Translations under genes and position numbers: made by a program
The notes under the pieces: model-generated
What the model was told of the DNA's origin: nothing
The model's input: only the letters and a program-made list of their open reading frames with translations
Databases searched by the model: none
From: Amblyornis subalaris
Lineage: Eukaryota > Chordata > Aves > Passeriformes > Ptilonorhynchidae
Direction of reading: 5' to 3'
DNA: 64,000 nt
Assembly (NCBI GenBank): GCA_018881555.1
Contig: JACAXG010000049.1
Location: forward strand, 5,889,553 to 5,953,552
Part shown: positions 23,723-32,552 of the stretch, in pieces
Layout: every line of letters starts with the position of its first letter
Position numbering within the stretch: the stretch's first letter is position 1

Positions 23723-23790
23723 CTATTTAAGGTGTACCGGCTGAGTCACGAGAGACGTAACGGGGGATTTCTCCAGAGCCCGCCCCAGCC
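23723..23790 (-). promoter_or_regulatory. PTGS2 core promoter
   Basis: On the minus strand, in order away from the gene: TATA-like TTAAATAG (23723-23730), a perfect AP-1 site TGACTCA (23742-23748), a CRE-like TTACGTCT (23753-23760), an imperfect kappa-B-like GGGATTTCTC on the plus strand (about 23763-23772) and an Sp1-type GGGGCGGGC (23778-23786). Close packing of CRE/AP-1 sites next to the TATA box matches the induction logic of mammalian COX-2, where a CRE/E-box lies about 25 bp upstream of TATA. Assignments rest on motif matches only. Confidence 0.75.
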
Positions 23791-24004
23791 GCCGGAGCCT
23801 CCTCCCCCGCCGGAGGCGTGAGGCGCGGGCCGGGGCAGGAGCAGGAGCGGCAGCGGCAGGTGGAGCAGGAGAGCAGAGGAGGCGCTTCGGCGGGGCTGTC
23901 CCGCCGTGTCCCGCCGTGTCCCGCCCGCTCCCTCAGGGCAGGCGGGCGGGGAGGCCCCCCCGGGGCGCCCTGCCCTCACGGCTCTGGGCGGCTGCCCCGC
24001 CTCG

Positions 24005-24230
24005 GGGTTCAGACCCCATTGTTCAGCCCCCCCCGTCTCAGGGCCCCTTCTTCAGCCTCCCTTTTTCAGACCCTTCGTTTTTCGGACCCCGCATGTCTCC
24101 GATCCCCCCATGTCTCAGACTCCCGTTGTTGAGACCCTGCGTTGTTCAGACCCTCCGTGTTTCAGCCCCGCCATGTCTCAGACACCCCATTTTTCATCTC
24201 CCCCTCACGTGTCAGACCCCCCCAAACTGT
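24005..24230. repeat. Degenerate C-rich tandem repeat upstream of PTGS2
   Basis: About a dozen imperfect copies of a 16-20 bp motif of the form TTTCAGACCCTCCGTG, with variable C runs. It lies about 300-530 bp upstream of the PTGS2 TATA-like box. An E-box CACGTG is at 24206-24211. Confidence 0.65.
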
Positions 24231-25061
24231 CCCTTTCCCAAAGGATATTTTAAAACCGCTGAAGTAAATGCGCTTTTGCCACTGTCAAAGAGCACTGGAC
24301 ACTGTCACCCGACCGGACAGATTAAAAGGGTGCCAGCACGATGCCACACTGAGCTCTTGGGAAGGTGGGGTTCAGCTTATTAACGATTTAAATTTAATTG
24401 CTGATTAAGCAGGAGGTCAGAGGGCTGTGATCACACACTGGCTGCAGAGCACTCGTGCTGCAAAGCACCACACACAGTTGGAAGAAATGAATACTTGAGG
24501 GAATTTAGTTTTATTTCTATATATTTGTGTTTCTGACCAGACCAAATCTTGTTATTAGGCATTTTTGCAACAACCGGTGGCTTTTTCACTGCCCTTTTCC
24601 TTTAAAATATGCCCCACCACCACCACCCTGTATAGTTGCACTGTAAACAAATTTTCCCTCATTTCTTTGAGAATGCTTTATCTCATAGATTATTTGTTAT
24701 TAATCAGGATGCTCTGCCTGTTATTAATCAGGATGCTATTTTTAGTCTCTGTTACGTGAGAAAAATGATGAAACCAGGAGGATGTCATGAAGTTGTGCAG
24801 CTGCAGTGGAGCTGAGGGCTCGCTGCCATCTTCCAGCACTCACACTTTCGCCCTTGAAGTCAGCATTAAACGCCAAAAAACCCCACTGATGCTTCAATGA
24901 AGATATCTTGTGAGGCTCAGCGCTGGTGGTTTTTAAATTGCAAATCAGATTGACAGAAAAGTGGAGTCATGCTAGTTTAAACAAAATCTTATTTTTGGCT
25001 CCATGTGTTTTGGTCAGTGAATAATTTGTGTACATCAGCGGTGGGTCATCCTGGATGTTTT
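24231..25061. other. Upstream flank of PTGS2, no gene seen
   Basis: AT-rich sequence between the C-rich repeat and the composite retroelement. Apart from the small direct repeat, nothing recognisable. Confidence 0.7.
24697..24737 (+). repeat. Short direct repeat
   Basis: TTATTAATCAGGATGCT occurs twice, 24 bp apart. A minor local duplication. Confidence 0.8.
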
Positions 25062-25066
25062 ATGGA
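25062..25066. repeat. Target-site duplication, left copy
   Basis: ATGGA directly before the TG terminus of the left LTR arm. It matches the pentamer following the right arm. Confidence 0.7.
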
Positions 25067-25574
25067 TGTCCTGGAGTGATTTATTATGATAATGTATTCC
25101 ATGATGCTCTGCTTATGCCCAACAATTGTTACTGTTTTCTCTTTCTATCCCCCCCCAAGCCGGTAGGTGTGTGAGCCCAGCCAAGATCCTGGCAGGGAGC
25201 GCAGCCGGGATGTCGCTCCCTCTCTTCTCGTTCAAGGGGCAGGGGAGTCCCTCCCTCTTTTCCGGTCCCGGGATCGGGAAGGTGGCTGCTGCGTGGGCAG
25301 AGAGAGACGAGACTGGAGCTGTTTTCTGCCGGACCTCCGCGCTGCCGCGTGGTTTCTCTGCTTGGCTGACTTAGTTTTTGGCCCAAGCAAAACACTTTTC
25401 CTTTTTTCTCGCTTGGAGAAACTTGAGCAGCATTTTTTGGCTGCCAGGAGCTGAACTGAACAGGCTGCTGCTCCGAAATCAGCAGGAGAGGGATCACTGA
25501 GAGCGGAGCGGCTCCACCCAGCCCCAGTCTAAAGAGTTTCTCTCTTAAATTTGTCTCAAAACCGAGACGAAATC
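25067..25574 (+). repeat. Left LTR arm (plus orientation)
   Basis: Begins TGT and runs to the primer binding site. The first about 460 bp (to about 25527, ending CAGCCCCA) align with the reverse complement of the right arm; the last 47 bp have no counterpart there. This part gives long open frames on both strands that are not genes. Confidence 0.75.
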
Positions 25575-25637
25575 TGGCGCCCAATGTGTGGCTCGAACCC
25601 ACGACCCTGAGATTAAGAGTCTCAAGACTGAGCCTTT
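25575..25637 (+). other. tRNA-Lys primer binding site with extended tRNA complement
   Basis: Begins TGGCGCCCAA, the classic tRNA-Lys PBS. The match to the complement of tRNA-Lys(CTT) continues for about 50 nt through the T arm, variable region and anticodon arm, with two mismatches, both in the first 18 nt. It is followed by GACTGAGC, which matches the D-arm complement after loss of the D-loop portion. A normal PBS stops at 18 nt. The TGG complements the post-transcriptionally added CCA, so this is not a genomic tRNA gene copied in reverse. tRNA sequence recalled from knowledge. Confidence 0.8.
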
Positions 25638-26085
25638 CTCTCCAAAAGGGTTCAAAAAATTCCCTTTCCACCAATAGGGAATGAACCAATAGACAAAAGC
25701 GAAAAAAAATTAAACACTTTATTAACAAACAGAGTACCTGCCCACCAGGCAAGGGAAAACAAAAGGTTAAGTGCTAAACTGTCAGAACCCACTTCCCCCC
25801 CCACACACAGAAACAAAAAGCCCCCCAAAAAAGTGTCCAGAGAGTGGAGGCAGGGAAGGAGGAATGCACCTTTTCCCAACACGTGGTCCAAAGATGAGAC
25901 TGGCTCTCCACGTGGAGGGGCAGCAGACCCCCCGCCCCCACGGAGCAGTCCTGCAGCCGGGAAAAATTCCAGTGGCTACCTGATGTTGACTTTTTTCCCT
26001 CCCAAGGCAGTCACAGCAGGCAAAAACAGCTGGGCTGGAGCCTTTGGTGTGCTTTCTCTTCCCAGCTTGGCTCACTGGGGCTTGG
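25638..26085 (-). other. Unique centre of the composite retroelement
   Basis: About 450 bp between the tRNA-like sequence and the right LTR arm. Read on the minus strand it follows the right arm and contains AATAAAG (25717-25723), so it may be the R/U5 part of a longer LTR whose U3 is the right arm. No protein similarity is recognised. Confidence 0.5.
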
Positions 26086-26538
26086 GGCTGGGCAGAGCTG
26101 CTTCACTCCCGGCGATCCCGCTCCTGCCGATTTCCGAGCAGCAGCCTGTTCAGTTCAGCTCCTGACAGCCAAAAAATGCCGCTCAGGCTTCTCCAAGTGA
26201 GAAAAAAGGAAAAGTGTTTTGCTTGGGCCAAAAACTAAGTCAGCCAAGCAGAGAAACCATGCAGCAGCGCAGACGTCCAGCAGAAAACAGCTCCGGTCTC
26301 GTCTCTCTGCCCACGCAGCAGCCACCTTCCCGATCCCGAGACCGGAAGAGAGAGAGGGACTTCTCGGACCCCCGAACCAGGGGAGAGAGAGCAACTCCCA
26401 GCCTCGCTTCTTGCCAGGATCTTGGCTGGGCTCACGCACCTACCAGCTTCAGGCGGGTAGAAAGAGAAAACAGTAACAATTGTTGGGCATAAGCAGAGGA
26501 TCGTGGAATAGATTATCATAATAAATCACTCCAGTACA
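26086..26538 (-). repeat. Right LTR arm (minus orientation)
   Basis: Reverse complement closely similar to the left arm over its whole length, from the TGTACTGG terminus at 26538 to CAGCCCCA near 26086. Small indels and many substitutions distinguish the two. Confidence 0.75.
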
Positions 26539-26543
26539 ATGGA
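26539..26543. repeat. Target-site duplication, right copy
   Basis: ATGGA directly after the CA terminus of the inverted right LTR arm. It pairs with the copy at the left edge. Confidence 0.7.
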
Positions 26544-29500
26544 GTGGTGCACAAAAGGCTGGGATCACATAATTAAGAGAAGGCAGGTATTATTTATTTA
26601 TACATTTGCATGCAGAAAGCACGGGCTGGGTCATAGACTTATGCAGAGGCTGTCAGCAGCCTGTTCCTGGCTGAACCAGGGGGCATCAGGGATTGTGGTC
26701 ACAGCCATATCTTGCTTAGTTTTACCAAGCGTAAAAAGGTGATATTTTGCTCCTATATAAGCCAAATCAATTAATTGTGGAACACTGGTTATCCAGTGGA
26801 TCAGGATATAGTGTGTACAGCACTGTAGATCAAGGGTCTATGTACATCTCCATACATTTCATCTGTCCATCTCACACTGGTTTTGTTCCATCTTACAAAG
26901 CTTCTGTTGGTGCTGTCATATAATAGGACTTTACTGCAAACATCAGGCAAGTGAGATGTTATGTTTTAATAAAGTGCATAGGAAAATGTCAATCCAGGAA
27001 ATGTTTCTGGGATGTAGAAACAACAACGTTAAGGGGAAAACAACTAATTGTGTGCAGCCAGAGAATGACCCCCAAAATGATAATACAAGGTAACTGCACT
27101 CTGATTTAGAGGACCCTGGAGATACAGATAGCTGATGATGCTTAAAGTTTTCGTTTACTGTAATTAACCAATGTGTAAAGCAAGAAACAGAGCAGAACTT
27201 CAGCCTTTGGAGAGGACGTTTCCGCTTGGGAAGCAGTGCTTTTGCAGCTGGAAATCGGTCAGCACCCTTCAGCTTGCACCCAACCCTGCATGTGGTGTGA
27301 CGTGAGCTCTCTTGGGCTGGGGAAGGTCACTGGTGTGCCTGCCAGCTGCAGTATAATTGAAGGGATTCTTCAGCTTTCCAAGATGATGAAAAATGAGGGA
27401 GATGCAATCGTGCTGTTTTTCTGAAAGCTGTCCTTCCTCCCACTTGTTGCTTTGGGATTGTCTCAGGTAAAGAGACAATCTCTACCTGAAAGGGAATTTT
27501 TCTTAGAAATGGAAGATTGCTGTGGATCCACTCACCACGTGGAGATTTTATGCATCAATCAAGTGCTCTTTTGGTTTTTAGCATGTAAACCATCTTTGCA
27601 AAGTATTAACATTATTTTTCTTTCTGTTACTTGAGGTACCCTTTGGTCCAGGGGAAAGCAGCTCGCAGAATAGAGAACCTTCATCAGCCTCAGCGTTTTT
27701 GCATTCGCTGACGTTTCTGGAGGAGGTAATTCCCTGAAGCTGTTCCTGTTTCTATTTTAGGTTTAACTGCAAAATTTACACCTTTCCAAGGCAAGGGTTC
27801 AGGACAGAAGATCCAGTGACCTGTAAGGATTGTCATGCTTCAGTAATGCCACCGAGAGAGGGGAGATGGAGTGGCAGCAGGGAAAACACTGTCCCCTGGC
27901 ACTGTGCTGCTCCATTTTGCACTGGCTCAGGAAAACTAGCACTGAATTTATCCTCAAGCCTTTTTAATGTGTTTCAAATATTTTCCCTCCCTTTGTGACT
28001 CTGGCAATCTCATCATCTCATCATGTTTTATAGCGCAGTAGTTTTCTGGCAGGCGAACCGGTTTTATTTCTTCAGTTTGTGCTTTTTCTCTGCTCTTTTA
28101 TGGCAGAAGGAGTTCAATCTGAAGTTTGCTGTCACAGTTCTGATGCAGGAGCTCAATCTGAAGTTTGCTGTCACAGTTTTGGTACAGGAGCTCAGTCTGA
28201 AGTTTGCTATCACAGTTCTGATGCAGGAGCTCAATCTGAAGTTTGCTATCACAGTTCTGATACGTTGCAAGCACACTCCGAGCCTGCTGGGTACATGGAT
28301 ATGATAACAATCCTGGATGTTCTGAAAATGTTCTTGGAAATTGAAGGACCTTTGGAGGAAGTTGGTGTCTTTAAGCTCCCGTTTCTGCCTGCCACTAATC
28401 AGAACTGTGTTAGCAGAAGTGTTTGATTGTGTAGTTGCTTTGAGCTTTCATGGGATCACCGCTGGGTTTTCTGGGCTGCACTTCTCTGTCTCTTCCTCCT
28501 GTGTCCTCACGGAGCACTCCGGTCACTTGGGTCCCGGTTTCATCGGCACCCGCGGGCTGTGCTGGAAAACAAAAGTACTCATTACCTGGTTTTGAAACAA
28601 GGGAGGTTTGCTTATTTTTCCAGGAAAATTGCATTAAAAAGGTGCCTCGTTTATGGAGTTTCCAGGCTCCTGCAATTTCGGAAGTGTCTGGAATGCAAAT
28701 CTGCTCCAGGCAAAAATACGTATGAATATAGAGGGTGTGAGAGCTGGGAGCTGGGCTGCCTTGCTCTCGGGAAAAATACCATGGACAGTGATTGGTAGGG
28801 AATGTTTGTGCACGGGCTGGGGCTGCACACGCCTGTTCCAGGGAGGCAGGGAGCGGGAGGGTGAGCTGAGAGCTCACCTCAGGGGCGTGCCTGCGGGCAT
28901 CGGTCGTTGTTTAGGGAAATGGGAGCATACCTTGTTATCCAAAGCAGCTTCGCTTGGGGTTATTATAAAAAAAAAGAAGTGCAAAAAATAGCTGGGTGGC
29001 TCCAAAATCTACATCTGACTTAGGCAAGACCTCAGCAAGTTTGAGCCCATTTTTTTTTCCCTTTTCAAAGAAGCTTGCCTTTGCACTTCGGCTGCTGAAA
29101 AACCGCATAAATCCAGAGATTGTGTTTTATTTGCAAGCCAGTAAGAGTTTTGAGGAATGCTTTCCAATGTGGAAGATTGCATTTTATCATTAGATCTGCA
29201 GAGAGTAAACCCTGCTCAACGAGCCCTTTTCATGCTTCTGTTTTTAATAACGTCTGAGTTCTTGTTTTAATCCCTTGACATTCTTGACAGACTCAGTTAT
29301 GAGTCAAAGCCTGTAATGAAACAGGTGAAAAGAGTGACTTTACATCAAATTTACCTGTAGAGATGAGGTGTGAAATTAGACACCAGTACAGTGCTGTGGG
29401 GTGCCCAAGTTTCTCCCAGGCCTGTTTGCAAATTCATTGCCAGATACCTGTATTACACCATGACTGCAGGGCATCTGCACACTGCTTGGGACACGATAAA

Positions 29501-30552
29501 CCTCAATTTGCTACCAAACCAGAGAGGAAAAGAGCACAAGAATTGCTTGGTTTTGCTGAGCTTAATTGTGAATCTCCACCTGATCCAAAGCAAGGCTGAG
29601 CTCTTTCCTTGGGCGGTGACCAGACACTGAATTCGCATGATTTTAAGTGAAAGGGAAGGAATGAAGCCCCTGCAGAAGTGGCTTTCAGAGCCATGCTCTG
29701 TTTGTTCAGATGGGGTGTATTGAACAAGAAGGTTCTTTTCCTCATCTGCACTCTTGGTAGTCACAAATTCAGTCCTGCCTGACTAGTTCCTGACAAACAA
29801 GCCCTGAATGACTTAAACTCAGCTTCAAGCACTCTAGGACGAGCTTTTTCCAAGGAGTGTAGATAAATGGAGTATGAAACAACATTTTTATCCCATATGG
29901 TAGTTAGGCAGAGGCTGACTGAAAATTTCATCCTAGCTATGATCTGTCCCATTTTTTTTTTTAGGTCACAGGACTTTTAAATTCTTTTTATGGTGAGTTT
30001 AAAGGAGAAGGCCATAAACATAAGCTATTAGATAAACATAAGCTTTTGGCAGCCACGCTCCGGATTAAATCTGTGGGCTTTTTTTTTACTTTTTTTTAAT
30101 TTCAAATAATTTTTCAGAGACTTTGTTTGGATACACTCATCTATGGGATTTTTTTTTTCCCCATTTAAGATGTACCTATTCAAATGGAAAATATTTTTCA
30201 TTGATCCTTGAATGAAGAAAAAGATGTTTTCTCTTTTGGCAATTGTTATTGGCAATTGTCACCAAAGCTAAACTGTGAACTTCCCCGCTCTGGTGATCTT
30301 GGGATTTCTTACAGAGCCCTTGGTTTTCCCCACGCAGCTTTGTGTTTCCGAGGTGGACATTTGATCACTGGGAGCTCTGCAAATACGTCAGAGATTTTGT
30401 AACTGCCTTACATAAAGAAACGTCAGCTGACATTTTATCTGCTTTTGGTCACTGGCTGGAACTCCCATTAAGGTAATTGCTTCTGCTCTGCCATTTATAG
30501 TAAGCACTGTATATCAAAATGCTATCTTGCTGTGGGAAACCTCCACACAAAC
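26544..30552. other. Gene-free region
   Basis: Mostly AT-rich. It holds the 39-bp minisatellite and several poly-T runs (about 29.95 and 30.08-30.16 kb). TATATAAG at about 26753 and AATAAAG at about 26971 could hint at another LTR, but no boundaries could be found. Confidence 0.65.
28110..28265 (+). repeat. 39-bp minisatellite, four copies
   Basis: Four head-to-tail units of 39 bp, anchored on GAAGTTTGCT at 28121, 28160, 28199 and 28238. The first two share GCTGTCACAG and the last two GCTATCACAG. Because 39 is a multiple of three, several frames stay open and give 13-residue peptide repeats on both strands; there is no other sign of coding. Confidence 0.95.
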
Positions 30553-31007
30553 NTCTCCTTAGAGAGATTTCCAAATATTAGGCTCCTCAATGCAGATGCT
30601 GGAATTTTCTTTTAACTACTTCCTGCTTGACCTTTAGTGAAATCTGTCCTCCAGCCTCNTGCTCTTTTGTTGTGCAGCTGGAAGCTGCAAATTACCATTG
30701 TTTGTGATTTTCCTTTGCTTCCAGCACATGGATGAGGGCAACTGAAGTAGGTTTTGCTGAGGAGAAAATTGTTTCAGTGTAATGCTTTCTTACATAAAAC
30801 ATCTTTGGGTACTAAAGTTTACTTAGCTTTAGTCATGAATCCCTTTTCTCATTTAAGTTAAAGAAAGGAAGCATTATTTCTGCAAATAAGAATATTTTTC
30901 TACGAGAGCATTTACCAGATCAATTTACAACAGTTCAAAAACTGCTGTTCCACGGAGTACCCTCTGCTCTGCAGGGTTTTGTAAGGTTGTCTGTGAATTC
31001 ATGGTTT

Positions 31008-31368
31008 CATCNAATNCCAGAATCCCAGAACGGTTTGGGTTGGAAGGGACCTTAAAGCCCATCCAGTCCCACCCCTGCCATGGGCAGGGACACCTTCCAC
31101 TAGCCCAGGGTGCTCCAGGCCCCGTCCAACCTGGCCTTGGACACTGCCAGGGATCCAGGGGCAGCCACAGCTTCTCTGGGCACCCTGTGCCAGGGCCTCC
31201 CCACCCTCATAGGGAANAATTCTTTCCCAATATCCCATCTAACCCTGCCCTCTGGCAGTGGGAAGCCATTCCCTGTGTCCTGTCCCTCCATCCCTTGTCC
31301 CAAGTCTCTCTCCAGCTCTCCTGGAGCCCCTTGAGGCACTGGAAGGGCTCTGAGGTCTCCCCAGAGTG
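31008..31368 (-). mobile_element. CR1 LINE 3' fragment, 360 bp
   Basis: Antisense copy from the AGAATCCCAGAACGGTTTGG tail to the CTCTCCAGCTCTCCTGGAGC region. It contains several N positions. Related sequence may extend to about 31,560. Confidence 0.9.
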
Positions 31369-32490
31369 ATGACATTCAGTGCTGTGAGAAGGGGGAGGCT
31401 CCACTCTGCAGCTTCTCGTTGAGAGCCTTCCCTCAGTGCCCACAGGGGAGGTGCCACCACGGTACCCCCAGGCTCTTCCCTGGGGCCTGAGGGCGATTCC
31501 AGTGTTGATACTGAGACACTGAGTTCCTTAGAACTGACTCTGGCTCTTCCCCNCTGGGAGGCTGGAGGAGTCATCTGGTGTCAGCCAGAGAAGAATGTTC
31601 CGTGACACAGATCCATGGCAGCCCTTGGGGATGGACAGTGCCTGCACAAATTATACTTGTGGCTTGTGCCAGGGTGGAGAGGCTCCTGGAGCAGGTTGTG
31701 CCTACTGAAGGATACCCGAACTCCCAAGGCTCCTTTCCAGTCATCTCCACTTCCAGAATTAAATCAGGAGTGTTTCCCAATGGTTTATGACTTTGCCACA
31801 CTTCCAACATACTCTTACAATTAAAAAAAATGAGGAAGAAATTAAAAAATAAAAGGGATGAAATGATATCGAATGAGCTGGTTACTGGTGAGGGAAGAGG
31901 ATTCAGAGACCAGATTAAAACTGTGCCCCATGATCCTTTTCCACAACAGGCCTCTAGAAACTCCAATTATTTGTAGTTACCAGTGGGAATCGAAGGCACT
32001 TTAAGAAGTACTGTGAGTTAAACTACTCAGGTCAGAACAAGACCAAGACAATGTACATCACAGGAGAGAAAATCTGCAGAAATTCCTGCTTGCTTCGAAG
32101 TGGAATTGGCTGGCTCACTGAGCTTCAAATCCAGCCTCTGAGGGAAACAGTGCCCTGGAGATGCTCATCAGGAGATAAAGCCTCCCTGGGCTTGGTTCCT
32201 TTCCCTGGAATATGCAGTTAGGGAAAGTGTATAATGATCAAAATTACAAAAATAGAAAACAATTAAGGAGATACAAGCCTTGCAGTGGCTGTAAGAGATC
32301 AGACCCACAGAGTTCAGTGTGTGCCAGGGAAAACATCTGATGTCTCTTTTCGCNGCTGGAGCTGTGTGGGTCATCCCTCTCCAGAAACACCATCCCTTAT
32401 CGTTTCCACTGGAATGTGTTGGGGAACCTGAAACCAGCCAAGTGCACCTTGTGCCTGCAGCAACAGCCTTTTGCAAAGAGCAAAACTGGG

Positions 32491-32552
32491 GGTCATAGAA
32501 TCGTTAAGGTTGGAAAAGACCTTGGAGAACATCAGTCCAGACATAATTCCCG
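32491..32552 (-). mobile_element. Short CR1 tail, different subfamily
   Basis: Antisense tail TCATAGAATCGTTAAGGTTG followed by GAAAAGACCTTGG. Confidence 0.75.

Larger units (their letters stand above)
23580..24000. promoter_or_regulatory. CpG island over the PTGS2 promoter
   Basis: A sharp rise in G+C with many CpG dinucleotides covering exon 1, the promoter and about 250 bp upstream. It sits between AT-rich intron 1 and the C-rich repeat further upstream. Confidence 0.75.
25067..26538. mobile_element. Composite endogenous retroelement with inverted LTRs
   Basis: A 1472-bp unit with two related LTR arms in opposite orientation, each with its 5' (U3) terminus facing outward: left arm TGTCCTGGAG... 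and right arm ...CTCCAGTACA, the reverse complement of TGTACTGGAG. The whole unit is flanked by the 5-bp direct repeat ATGGA (25062-25066 and 26539-26543), as expected of one integration event. Between the arms are a tRNA-Lys primer binding site with extended tRNA complement and about 450 bp of unique sequence. No retroviral gene remains. The two arms differ at roughly one site in eight to ten by eye, so they are not copies of a single template. Confidence 0.8.

Noticed and set aside
23700..24300. An antisense promoter RNA like human PACER upstream of PTGS2
   Set aside because: The region is CpG-rich but nothing in the sequence shows an antisense transcript.
25575..25637. A tRNA-Lys gene or pseudogene on the minus strand
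   Set aside because: It includes the complement of the CCA end, which genes lack, starts at the end of an LTR, and has no complete D arm or acceptor stem. A primer binding site fits better.
25129..25752. Minus-strand open frame of 207 codons
   Set aside because: Lies across the left LTR arm and the primer binding site; no retroviral or cellular protein similarity.
26753..26977. TATATAAG followed about 217 bp later by AATAAAG, as in an LTR
   Set aside because: No TG/CA termini, no target-site duplication and no second copy seen; left as possible coincidence.
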